Of a stretch of 33,386 bases of DNA, positions 1-6,446 are shown in pieces. The translations under genes and the position numbers were made by a program. The notes under the pieces were generated by a model. It was not told the origin of the DNA, made no database searches, and was given only the letters and a program-made list of their open reading frames with translations. The DNA comes from Burkholderiales bacterium Ga0074133 (GTDB lineage Bacteria > Pseudomonadota > Gammaproteobacteria > Burkholderiales > Burkholderiaceae_C), in assembly GCA_001464865.1 (NCBI GenBank), contig LNEG01000145.1, forward strand, positions 1-33,386, written 5' to 3'. Numbering within the stretch: the stretch's first letter is position 1; each line of letters opens with the position of its first letter.

Positions 1-283
1 CACGCTCGGCAAAGTCGGCGTTCTCGCTGAGGAAGCCGTAACCGGGGTGGATGGCTTCGGCATCGGTCACCTCGGCCGCCGAGATGATGGCGGGCATGTT
101 GAGGTAGCTCAGCGGCGACGGGGCCGGCCCGATGCAAACGGCTTCTTCAGCCAGCTTGACGTATTTGGCGTCGCGGTCGGCTTCGGAATAGACCATCACG
201 GCCTTGACCCCGAGTTCCCGGCACGCGCGCTGAATCCGCAGAGCGATCTCTCCGCGATTCGCAACAAGAATCTTTTTGAACAT
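1..283 (-). CDS. accC: Acetyl-CoA carboxylase biotin carboxylase subunit, N-terminal part (runs off the window)
   Basis: The biotin carboxylase subunit of acetyl-CoA carboxylase carries out the ATP-dependent carboxylation of biotin on AccB, the first half-reaction of fatty acid synthesis in the cytoplasm. About 94 N-terminal residues are visible. They begin [20 protein letters not shown] and continue through a segment ending [17 protein letters not shown], both hallmarks of the biotin carboxylase N-terminal domain. The ATG at 283 lies 7 nt after the accB stop, so the two genes are almost certainly co-transcribed and translationally close, as is usual for accBC. The reading frame is open to position 1 and the rest of the gene, about 350 residues, lies outside the window. 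The family assignment is secure; pyruvate or propionyl carboxylase alternatives are unlikely given the adjacent accB. Confidence 0.96.
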   Translation of the reverse strand, partial: MFKKILVANRGEIALRIQRACRELGVKAVMVYSEADRDAKYVKLAEEAVCIGPAPSPLSYLNMPAIISAAEVTDAEAIHPGYGFLSENADFAER

Positions 284-290
284 GAGCGCC

Positions 291-743
291 TTATTCGATG
301 ACGAACAGCGGTTGTCCGTACTCCACGGCCTGGCCGTTTTCACCGAGGATGCGCGTCACAGTGCCGGACTTGTCGGCCTCGATCTCGTTGAGGATCTTCA
401 TGGCCTCGATGATGCAGATCGTTTCGCCTTCCTTCACCTGGCTGCCCACCTCGACAAACGCCTTGGCGCCGGGGCTGGACGAACGGTAGAAGGTGCCCAC
501 CATGGGCGACTTGACGATGTGGCCTGCAGGTGCGGCAGCGGCGGCAGGTGCCGGGAGCTCGGCCACGGGCGCTGCGGCGGGGGCCGCTGCGGGCGCGGGC
601 ACCGGGGCGGGCATGTATTGCTGAACCACCGCGCCGCCGCTCTTGACGATGCGGACCTTGCCCTCGGCCTCCGTGATTTCCAGTTCGGAAACATTCGATT
701 CAGAGACGAGGTCGATCAGGGTTTTGAGTTTTCGCAGATCCAT
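291..743 (-). CDS. accB: Biotin carboxyl carrier protein of acetyl-CoA carboxylase
   Basis: Carries covalently bound biotin between biotin carboxylase (AccC) and the carboxyltransferase during malonyl-CoA formation. The 150-residue protein starts [20 protein letters not shown], typical of AccB. It has an Ala/Pro-rich flexible linker at about residues 43-73 and a C-terminal biotinyl domain. The biotin attachment motif EAMKI is at 113-117, with Lys116 as the expected acceptor. Length and architecture match the family (E. coli AccB is 156 residues). The ATG at 743 is preceded by a GGAG ribosome-binding site at about 8 nt. It is followed 7 nt later by accC. The 134-bp gap upstream, after the TlpA-like gene, probably holds the accBC promoter, but I could not assign convincing -35/-10 boxes. 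Confidence 0.98.
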   Translation of the reverse strand: MDLRKLKTLIDLVSESNVSELEITEAEGKVRIVKSGGAVVQQYMPAPVPAPAAAPAAAPVAELPAPAAAAAPAGHIVKSPMVGTFYRSSSPGAKAFVEVGSQVKEGETICIIEAMKILNEIEADKSGTVTRILGENGQAVEYGQPLFVIE

Positions 744-877
744 GGGAGCTCCAGCAGCTATAAAACTGAACAGGGCGCGAATTTACTCCAATTTCACCCT
801 ACCCACCCCAAACTGCGGGAATTTTCGCGAACTCCACCGGCGAGATGGCACAACGGGGGCAGATAAAAGCAAAAGCT

Positions 878-1471
878 TCAGCCCAGCTTGGCCCACTGTT
901 GCAGGTCGTCCGCCGTGATTTGCCCCATTTTACGATGCAGTACGCGGCCGTTGGCACCCAGCACCACGGTAAAAGGCAACCCTCCGGTGAGATTGCCAAG
1001 CGACCGGCTCAGATCGGTACCGCCCAGACCCGCCATGCCCACGGGGAACTCGAGCGGGATGCGCGTGAGGAATTTGCGCACCGCTGAAGGCTGGTCGATG
1101 GCAAGACCCACCACCTGCCAGCCCCTGGCCTGGTGCTCCCGATAGAACGCGTTCAACATGGGCAGCTCTTCCACACACGGGGGGCACCACGTAGCCCAGA
1201 AGTTGAGCAGCAGCGGCTTGCCCGACAACGACTGCATGGCCAGTGCGCCGCCCTCAGGCCGGTCGAACTCAAGCCCCCACAGGGCCTGCTCTACCCCGGG
1301 CTCCATGGCGTGGGGCTGGTATTTCCACCACGCATAGCCCCCCCCACCCAGTGCAGCGAGCCCGGCCACACCGGCATACAGCGCGCGGCGGCGGGTGGCC
1401 GAGGGCGCCTGCGCAGGCGGACGCTCTGAAGGAGCAGGAGAAACGGGATCAGGTTCCACAGAAGAAGTCAT
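878..1471 (-). CDS. TlpA-family thiol:disulfide thioredoxin-like protein, membrane-anchored
   Basis: A 197-residue periplasm-facing thioredoxin-fold protein. It has a Pro-rich cytoplasmic N-terminus, a short hydrophobic segment after three arginines (about residues 27-49) that looks like a signal anchor, and a redox domain with the active site WCPPC (Cys96 and Cys99) in the context FWATWCPPCVEELPML. That context is typical of TlpA/ResA/DsbE reductases, which keep periplasmic cysteines reduced, for example in cytochrome c maturation. The substrate cannot be told from the sequence. The start codon overlaps the stop of the upstream gene in an ATGA junction (1468-1471), which implies translational coupling with that conserved hypothetical protein. 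Transcription then continues toward accB after 134 bp. Confidence 0.9.
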   Translation of the reverse strand: MTSSVEPDPVSPAPSERPPAQAPSATRRRALYAGVAGLAALGGGGYAWWKYQPHAMEPGVEQALWGLEFDRPEGGALAMQSLSGKPLLLNFWATWCPPCVEELPMLNAFYREHQARGWQVVGLAIDQPSAVRKFLTRIPLEFPVGMAGLGGTDLSRSLGNLTGGLPFTVVLGANGRVLHRKMGQITADDLQQWAKLG

Positions 1472-2067
1472 GAATCAGTATTTTCCTGAAGCAGCCGCTG
1501 AACGGCCTGGATATCACCCCGGGGCGCGCGGCCCTTGGCGTCCGGGCGCAAGGCCCCGCGCAGATCATCGAGGTCATACACCATCAGGTGGACCCCGATC
1601 ATTTCGTTGAGCTCGGGCGATTTGCTGCCCAGGCTCAGCGCCTCCACAGACTCACCGCGAAAACCGGTCACAGTGCGCGGCTCGTAGTCCACGTTGTGGT
1701 CGATCAGCGCAATTTCGGCCGACTTGGGGTCGTCGCAAAACAGCTGGATATAGATGTCTGAAAGCCGCGTGGCGGTGCCGTGCCACACCGCGCCCGCCAG
1801 GTGAGGGCGAAACGCCGCCATGCGCTGCATCCACACGAGGGCCAGTTGGCGCAGGGCACGCAGCTCCTGCGGCTGGGTGTCGGCACAGAAAAGTTCGATG
1901 TACTCGCGCACCGCGTCTTCCACCAGATCGTTGTCGGGCAGCGGCGTACGGGCGGGCAACCCCAGCTGGCGCACCGCCCGGCGCTTGGCCGGGCCCCATT
2001 CGAGCCCCTCTTCCACCACCAGCCGCGCGGTCGTGTGGGCGATCTCTTCGATCAGGGGCGTGGACAT
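1468..2067 (-). CDS. Conserved protein of unknown function
   Basis: A soluble protein of 199 residues with no signal peptide or membrane segment, starting MSTPLIEEIAHTTARLVVEE. The first half is helical and charged. The second half contains the stretch GTATRLSDIYIQLFCDDP followed by IALIDHNVDYEPRT, then a C-terminal region with MIGVHLMVYDLDDLRGAL. I do not recognise a named domain. The glycine followed by SDIYIQLF faintly recalls nucleotidyltransferase folds, but the catalytic Asp pattern is not convincing. The ATG at 2067 is chosen over an in-frame ATG 28 codons upstream because the extra residues are Pro-rich and lie in the intergenic gap. It is divergent from mpl and overlaps the TlpA-like gene by 4 nt, so the two are probably one operon. 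Confidence 0.8.
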   Translation of the reverse strand: MSTPLIEEIAHTTARLVVEEGLEWGPAKRRAVRQLGLPARTPLPDNDLVEDAVREYIELFCADTQPQELRALRQLALVWMQRMAAFRPHLAGAVWHGTATRLSDIYIQLFCDDPKSAEIALIDHNVDYEPRTVTGFRGESVEALSLGSKSPELNEMIGVHLMVYDLDDLRGALRPDAKGRAPRGDIQAVQRLLQENTDS

Positions 2068-2369
2068 GGTTGGGGGTAGAGGCGGCAGCAGCGAGACCCC
2101 CATTGTGGCCGCTGGCGCAGATCGCGACTGCGGGTTGACCCCAGGCGGCACCCGGGCTCCAGGGCCGGGGTACGCCTGCAGCCCAGGAAGACGCTAGGCA
2201 GATCGGCCTGCATGCTCCCTACCGGCCACATGCCCGCCAGGGCAACGGGGCAACGGGGCATGACGCAAAGTACCCAAACAGCACCGCATTACTAGCATTT
2301 CGATAGCTATCCAGGCAGATTCAACAAGCGCTACAGGCCATTCAGCCCAAAAACGTAGAATCTGCGCCC
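2068..2369. other. Divergent intergenic region between the conserved 199-residue gene and mpl
   Basis: This 302-bp spacer must hold promoters for both the minus-strand gene and mpl. I cannot assign clear -35/-10 pairs. The mpl-proximal 60 bp is a copy of a dispersed AT-richer repeat (about 2290-2347) also found after mpl and before ruvC. The rest is ordinary GC-rich spacer with no convincing small gene. Confidence 0.6.
2290..2347 (+). repeat. Dispersed intergenic repeat, copy A
   Basis: The segment with the core CGATAGCTATCCAGGCAGAT matches by eye copy B (CGATAGCAATCAGGGAAGAT) just after mpl and, on the opposite strand, copy C before ruvC. The order of blocks is the same in all copies: a GATAGC core, a CAGG block, an AT-richer A-rich block, then a GCGCT/GCGCC-like block. 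It fills the mpl-proximal part of the spacer and ends about 22 bp before the mpl start codon. Function is unknown. Confidence 0.6.
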
Positions 2370-3794
2370 ATGCATATACACATCCTGGGCATCTGCGGCA
2401 CCTTCATGGGCGGGCTTGCTGCGCTGGCACGCGAGGCAGGCCATACCGTGACGGGCTGCGACGCGGGCGTCTACCCCCCCATGAGCGACCAGCTGCGCGC
2501 ACTGGGCATTGACCTGATCGAGGGCTTCGGGGCGGAGCAGCTGGCGCTCCAGCCCGACATGTTCGTGGTTGGCAACGTCGTGAGCCGTGCGCGGCTGCCC
2601 AGTGGCGAGCCCAAGTTTCCGCTGATGGAAGCCATATTGGATGCTGGACTGCCGTACACCAGTGGCCCGCAGTGGCTCGCCGAACATGTGCTGCAGGGGC
2701 GGCATGTGCTGGCGGTGGCGGGCACCCATGGCAAGACAACCACCACCTCGATGCTGGCCTGGGTGCTGGAGAGCGCTGGCATGCAGCCGGGCTTCCTGAT
2801 CGGAGGGGTGCCGCTGAACTTCGGCATCTCCGCCCGCCTCGGCGCTGCACACCGGCCCGAGCCTTCGAGCGCGCCGCTGGGTTCTGCACCACTGTTCGTC
2901 ATCGAGGCCGACGAGTACGACACGGCCTTCTTCGACAAGCGCAGCAAGTTTGTGCACTACCGACCGCGCACCGCCGTGCTCAACAACCTTGAGTTCGACC
3001 ATGCCGACATCTTTGACGACCTGGCGGCCATCGAACGGCAGTTCCACCACCTGGTGCGCACCGTGCCGCCCTCGGGGCGTGTGGTGGTCAATGGCCTCGA
3101 AGAGAGCCTCGCCCGCGTGATCAACACAGGTTGCTGGAGCGAGACGACGAGCTTTGGTGCGGCGGTGAGCGACTTTGCGGCCGAAGGCCTGCCCCACGCG
3201 TTTGATGTGCTGTACCAAGGGCAGCGGATCGCGCGCGTGGAATGGAGCCTGACAGGGGTTCACAACCAGCTCAATGCCCTGGCGGCCATCGCCGCGGCAC
3301 AGCATGTGGGCGTGGCCCCCGCCGCGGCCGCCGCCGCGCTGGGGTCGTTCCAGAACGTCAAACGGCGGATGGAACTGCGGGGCACCGTGCGCGGGATTGC
3401 GGTGTATGACGACTTTGCGCACCACCCCACCGCCCTGCGCACCACGCTGGACGGCCTTCGCCGCAGCCTGGGCAGCGGCGCGCGCATCCTGGCGGTGTTC
3501 GAACCCCGCAGCAACACGATGAAGCTGGGCGCGATGAAATCGCAACTGCCCTGGGCACTGGAGCCCGCAGACCTGGCGTTTTGCCACACCGCCGGACTTG
3601 ACTGGGATGCAGACCAGGCGCTGGCCCCAATGGGCGTAGGTCCGGGTCAGCGCGCCCGTACCGCGCCAGACATCGCGACGCTGGTGGCTCAGGTCACCGA
3701 GGCCGTCCGCCCTGGCGACCACATCGTCTGCATGAGCAACGGCGGGTTTGGCGGCATCCACGACAAACTGCTGAATTCACTATCAAATCGATAG
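2370..3794 (+). CDS. mpl: UDP-N-acetylmuramate:L-alanyl-gamma-D-glutamyl-meso-diaminopimelate ligase
   Basis: Mpl re-attaches the recycled murein tripeptide L-Ala-D-Glu-mDAP to UDP-MurNAc in the cytoplasm, short-cutting peptidoglycan synthesis. The 474-residue protein starts MHIHILGICGTFMGGLAALA, the Rossmann-like N-terminal domain diagnostic for Mpl versus MurC. It has the Mur-ligase ATP loop GTHGKTTT at 118-125. It also has the central motif EADEYDTAFFDKRSKFVHY, typical of Mpl, and YDDFAHHPTALRTTL in the C-terminal part. Length matches the family (E. coli 457). The last codons and the TAG stop fall inside a copy of the dispersed repeat (from 3779), so the C-terminal tail SLSNR is repeat-encoded. 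It is a single-gene unit, divergent from the preceding operon and convergent with the next gene. Confidence 0.97.
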   Translation: MHIHILGICGTFMGGLAALAREAGHTVTGCDAGVYPPMSDQLRALGIDLIEGFGAEQLALQPDMFVVGNVVSRARLPSGEPKFPLMEAILDAGLPYTSGPQWLAEHVLQGRHVLAVAGTHGKTTTTSMLAWVLESAGMQPGFLIGGVPLNFGISARLGAAHRPEPSSAPLGSAPLFVIEADEYDTAFFDKRSKFVHYRPRTAVLNNLEFDHADIFDDLAAIERQFHHLVRTVPPSGRVVVNGLEESLARVINTGCWSETTSFGAAVSDFAAEGLPHAFDVLYQGQRIARVEWSLTGVHNQLNALAAIAAAQHVGVAPAAAAAALGSFQNVKRRMELRGTVRGIAVYDDFAHHPTALRTTLDGLRRSLGSGARILAVFEPRSNTMKLGAMKSQLPWALEPADLAFCHTAGLDWDADQALAPMGVGPGQRARTAPDIATLVAQVTEAVRPGDHIVCMSNGGFGGIHDKLLNSLSNR

Positions 3795-3838
3795 CAATCA
3801 GGGAAGATAAACAAAGGACCAGCGCCTGTTTTGATACC
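3779..3838 (+). repeat. Dispersed intergenic repeat, copy B (overlaps the mpl stop)
   Basis: The block begins ACTATCAAATCGATAGCAAT, continues with a CAGGG block and an AT-rich stretch, and ends near TGTTTTGATA. Aligned by eye with the reverse complement of 24573-24629, most positions of GATAGC, TCAGGG, ATAAA, GGACC and GTTTTGA agree in order and spacing. The mpl stop codon is in it (GATAG at about 3790-3794). It lies between convergent genes. Confidence 0.65.
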
Positions 3839-3909
3839 AAAACTGGCCTGTAGGCCCTGTTTCGCAGGGTGGGGACAGGGGGCGGCAGCCCGGCCTGTCA
3901 CCGGAGTCG

Positions 3910-4221
3910 TCAGAACGTGACCGTCATGCCCGGCACATCCACCCGCACCACTGGCTTGGCCAGAGCGGCGCTGGCGGCGCGGGCGAAGTTGCGTGACCAC
4001 TGCGGATCCGTCATCAGCGGCTCGCCCGCGGCGCGGGCCACCGTCAGAACCTTGTCGGCCAGCAGCACCTTGCCGCTGGCGCGCAGGGGCTCGCAGTCGA
4101 GCGCGATGAACTGGTCATCCAGCCAGCGGCGGCCCTCCTCGTGCCCCATGGGCTCGGCGCCCGCCAGATCGAAACGGAATTCCTGGTTGCCGTCCAGGCG
4201 GACGGAGACATTGCTGTGCAT
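3910..4221 (-). CDS. Small hypothetical protein
   Basis: A 103-residue soluble protein with no recognised domain. It starts MHSNVSVRLDGNQEFRFDLA and contains an acidic-aromatic middle segment (GHEEGRRWLDDQFIALDCEP) followed by ASGKVLLADKVLTVARAAG, and ends with a hydrophobic PVVRVDVPGMTVTF. The ATG at 4221 is chosen because an AAAGG ribosome-binding site lies about 9 nt upstream and because the frame further upstream is Arg/Gly-rich spacer. It lies 80 bp downstream of aroG on the same strand and could be read through from it. Codon usage agrees with the neighbours (GC-rich third positions), which supports a real gene. Confidence 0.7.
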   Translation of the reverse strand: MHSNVSVRLDGNQEFRFDLAGAEPMGHEEGRRWLDDQFIALDCEPLRASGKVLLADKVLTVARAAGEPLMTDPQWSRNFARAASAALAKPVVRVDVPGMTVTF

Positions 4222-4301
4222 GGTGTGTGCCTTTCTGTGGAGCCCCGGGCGCGCACCTGCGCGCCCGTGATGGCCACAGTTTAAGACCTGGCCCTGCGGC
4301 C

Positions 4302-5423
4302 TCAGCGCGTGCGGCGTGCTTCGACAGAAGCCGACAGGTCGGCCAGCGCCTGCAGCGAATCGTCCCACCCGAGGCAGGCATCGGTGATGCTCTTGCCGTA
4401 TTCGAGCGCACCCGGCTGGTCCTTGCCTGGCGAGAACTTCTGCGCGCCTGCCGTGAGGTGGCTTTCGATCATCAGGCCGAAGATGCTGCGCGAGCCCGCT
4501 GCCACCTGGCCGGCAATGTCACGCGCCACGTCGAGCTGCTTTTCGTGCTGCTTGCTGCTGTTGGCGTGGCTGCAGTCCACCATCAGCGTGGCGGGCAGCT
4601 TGGCGGCTTCCAGGTCCTTGCAAGCTGCGGCGACGCTGGCTGCGTCGTAGTTGGGGGCCTTGCCGCCGCGCAGGATGACGTGGCAGTCCTTGTTGCCGTT
4701 GGTGTTGACAATGGCGACCTGCCCGTTCTTGTGCACCGACAGGAAGTGGTGGCCGCGGCTGGCCGACTGGATGGCATCGGTGGCGATGCGGATGTTGCCG
4801 TCGGTGCCGTTCTTGAAGCCGATGGGGGCCGACAGGCCCGACGCCAGTTCGCGGTGCACCTGGCTTTCAGTGGTACGCGCGCCAATGGCGCCCCAGCTGA
4901 TGAGGTCGCCGATGTACTGGGGCGAGATCACGTCCAGGAATTCGCTGCCCGCGGGCACGCCCAGGCGGTTGATGTCGATCAACAGCTGGCGCGCGATGCG
5001 CAGGCCTTCGTCGATGCGGTAGGTCTCATCGAGGTAGGGGTCGTTGATGAGGCCCTTCCAGCCCACGGTGGTGCGGGGCTTTTCGAAGTACACGCGCATC
5101 ACGATTTCCAGGGTGTCCTTGTACTGCTCGCGCACCAGGCGCAGCTTGCGGGCGTAGTCGAGCGCCGCCACGGGGTCATGGATGGAGCAGGGGCCGATGA
5201 CGACCAGCAGGCGATCATCGTCGCCGGCCATGATGTCATGGATGGTCTTGCGGGTCTGCTTGATCAGCCCTTCGACCGGCGTGCCGCCGATCGGGAAAAA
5301 GCGGATCAGATGCTCTGGAGGAGGCAACACGGTGATGTCCTTGATACGTTCGTCGTCGGTCTGGCTGGTTTTCTCGACGCTGCGGTACCAGGCATCGCTG
5401 GAGGGGGTGGCTTGGGCCGTCAT
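4302..5423 (-). CDS. aroG: 3-deoxy-7-phosphoheptulonate (DAHP) synthase, class I (AroFGH family)
   Basis: Condenses phosphoenolpyruvate with erythrose-4-phosphate, the committed first step of the shikimate pathway to Phe, Tyr and Trp. The 373-residue protein carries the class I hallmarks: VVIGPCSIHDPVAALDYA (PEP site), GARTTESQVHRELASGLSAP, GFKNGTDGN, and VDCSHANSSKQH with metal-binding residues. The length is slightly above E. coli AroG (350), mainly from an N-terminal extension. The ATG at 5423 has a GAGGAAG ribosome-binding site about 6 nt upstream. Feedback specificity (Phe, Tyr or Trp) cannot be read from the sequence by eye. Its 5' leader holds an aromatic-rich leader peptide and terminator (described separately), so transcription is probably attenuated by charged aromatic tRNA levels. 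Confidence 0.97.
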   Translation of the reverse strand: MTAQATPSSDAWYRSVEKTSQTDDERIKDITVLPPPEHLIRFFPIGGTPVEGLIKQTRKTIHDIMAGDDDRLLVVIGPCSIHDPVAALDYARKLRLVREQYKDTLEIVMRVYFEKPRTTVGWKGLINDPYLDETYRIDEGLRIARQLLIDINRLGVPAGSEFLDVISPQYIGDLISWGAIGARTTESQVHRELASGLSAPIGFKNGTDGNIRIATDAIQSASRGHHFLSVHKNGQVAIVNTNGNKDCHVILRGGKAPNYDAASVAAACKDLEAAKLPATLMVDCSHANSSKQHEKQLDVARDIAGQVAAGSRSIFGLMIESHLTAGAQKFSPGKDQPGALEYGKSITDACLGWDDSLQALADLSASVEARRTR

Positions 5424-5477
5424 GGTTGCTTCCTCGTGGTCTGTGAATGGTTGGGAAAGGAGAAAAACGGGGGGCTG

Positions 5478-5515
5478 AAAAACAAAAACCGCCGGGCTCT
5501 GCAGCGTCGGCGGTT
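5478..5515 (-). terminator. Attenuator terminator in the aroG leader
   Basis: On the minus strand an 8-bp perfect stem (AACCGCCG at 5515-5508 with CGGCGGTT at 5494-5487) closes a 13-nt loop that can form three more pairs. It is followed directly by the T-tract TTTGTTTTT (5486-5478). It sits between the leader peptide and the aroG start, 55 nt before the ATG, so it would end transcription before the structural gene. The 5' arm can instead pair with GGCGG at 5561-5557, giving an antiterminator. Confidence 0.9.
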
Positions 5516-5552
5516 GGTATGGGGAGGTTGTGTGTGCTTGCGCGTTTTCCTC

Positions 5553-5609
5553 TCATCCGCCTTGGACTGAGATAAAAAACCAAAAATAAAACGCGCTGCG
5601 AACTTGCAT
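5553..5609 (-). CDS. Aromatic-rich leader peptide of aroG (18 residues)
   Basis: A short frame reads MQVRSAFYFWFFISVQGG and then TGA. Six aromatic codons stand in a row at codons 7-12 (Phe, Tyr, Phe, Trp, Phe, Phe), a composition not expected by chance in this GC-rich genome. The 9-nt GCGCGTTTT (5596-5588) inside the frame is perfectly complementary to AAAACGCGC (5548-5540) just after the stop. That gives the 1:2 stem; GGCGG at the end of the frame pairs with CCGCC in the terminator arm (2:3), helped by GAGG (5552-5549) with CCTC (5527-5524). A ribosome stalled on the aromatic codons would cover segment 1 and favour the antiterminator; one reaching the stop would cover segment 2 and allow termination. 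No Shine-Dalgarno sequence is visible, so it may be leaderless or weakly initiated. Confidence 0.85.
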   Translation of the reverse strand: MQVRSAFYFWFFISVQGG

Positions 5610-5616
5610 GGCGGTC

Positions 5617-5625
5617 AATGTAGCA
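5617..5625 (-). promoter_or_regulatory. Possible extended -10 promoter for the aroG leader
   Basis: On the minus strand TGCTACATT matches an extended -10 box (TG-n-TAnAnT). No good -35 is found at 16-18 bp. Transcription would start at about 5610, essentially on the leader peptide ATG, which would make that peptide leaderless. A promoter further upstream is also possible; several TGCAA repeats lie at 5632-5672. Confidence 0.35.
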
Positions 5626-5726
5626 CAGGAAGTTTGCACGAACGCCGTTGCACTTGTTGCAAAGACGCAACATGCTGAAGACAAAGGGGGCGGATGCCGG
5701 GAGGGCGAACTCTGGATCTTTCGTGG

Positions 5727-6278
5727 TCAGCGCCGCTGTTTGCGCCAGCGCCCCAGCCAGTCCAGCACGCGGGCCACGGTGCCTGATTGCTTGCCAGGCC
5801 GGGACCGCATCGGGAGTTCGCTCGGGGGATCGCTGCTGTGTTCATACATGTCGATGAGCAAAAGCGCCTCGCCCAAGGTGCGCCAGGCTAGCAATTCAAA
5901 TGTGTCGAATGCCGCGTGCTCGCGGGGACTTCGGTGTTGCAGCGTCTCCAGCCATTGCGCAATGGCCGCGCGCAATTCGCGCAGGGCGCGCTGATAGACG
6001 CCAAACTCGTAGAGGGCATGCCATCCAGATCCCAGGCCCGTGAGGAACAGCTGGTGTTCGCCGGCACAAGCCGAGAGCGCCTCCACACGGCGGGTGATGG
6101 CGGCCGTGTCGGTGCTGGTACGGCGTATTCGCACCGCGCCGTCAATGTGGTTTGAAAGCATGCCCAGGCTGTCTCGCAGCTGGCGCGAATCCTCATCGGC
6201 AACGCCTTCGCGCAGAAAGCGGCTGATCTCCCCGAAAGACTGCAAGGTGAGCTGCTGGCTGGATCGCGTGGCTGGCAT
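5727..6278 (-). CDS. Hypothetical protein
   Basis: A protein of 183 residues, largely alpha-helical by composition, with no signal peptide or membrane segment. It starts MPATRSSQQLTLQSFGEISR and contains a helical core (DSRQLRDSLGMLSNHIDGAV, then LRELRAAIAQWLETLQHR) and a basic C-terminus ending LGRWRKQRR. I recognise no family. The start is uncertain: the ATG at 6278 is chosen because it precedes the conserved-looking helical part, while an in-frame ATG 25 codons earlier overlaps a probable tldD terminator region. It lies between tldD and aroG on the same strand; the tldD terminator-like hairpin suggests separate transcription. Codon usage matches the neighbours. Confidence 0.65.
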   Translation of the reverse strand: MPATRSSQQLTLQSFGEISRFLREGVADEDSRQLRDSLGMLSNHIDGAVRIRRTSTDTAAITRRVEALSACAGEHQLFLTGLGSGWHALYEFGVYQRALRELRAAIAQWLETLQHRSPREHAAFDTFELLAWRTLGEALLLIDMYEHSSDPPSELPMRSRPGKQSGTVARVLDWLGRWRKQRR

Positions 6279-6365
6279 GGGATCATTTTGCGCTGCACTC
6301 CCCGGCACGGTGCGCCATTTCGTGAGAAATGGGCCCGGGTGGCCGCCCCGCAACGCGGCAGGCCA

Positions 6366-6400
6366 GAAAACGCCTGCCGGGCAGCGCGCTGGCGGCAGGC
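6366..6400 (-). terminator. Probable terminator after tldD
   Basis: On the minus strand GCCTGCC (6400-6394) pairs with GGCAGGC (6378-6372) around a 15-nt GC-rich loop and is followed by GTTTTC. It lies about 47 nt after the tldD stop, the expected place. The T-run is short, so efficiency is uncertain. Confidence 0.55.
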
Positions 6401-6446
6401 TGGCTTGCGCGGCGCACGCTGGTATGCAGGCGCAGCGCTGGCGAAG

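Noticed and set aside
546..612. Repeat-like GC-rich stretch in accB
   Set aside because: It is the Ala/Pro linker that AccB proteins normally have, not a mobile or regulatory repeat.
2331..3761. 476-codon open frame antisense to mpl
   Set aside because: It is the shadow of a well-supported gene; its translation is His/Arg/Gly-rich with no family likeness.
4227..5570. 447-codon open frame antisense to aroG
   Set aside because: Shadow of the DAHP synthase gene; composition is Val/Ala/Asp biased and no motif is present. It also covers the attenuator region, which is explained better by the minus-strand leader.
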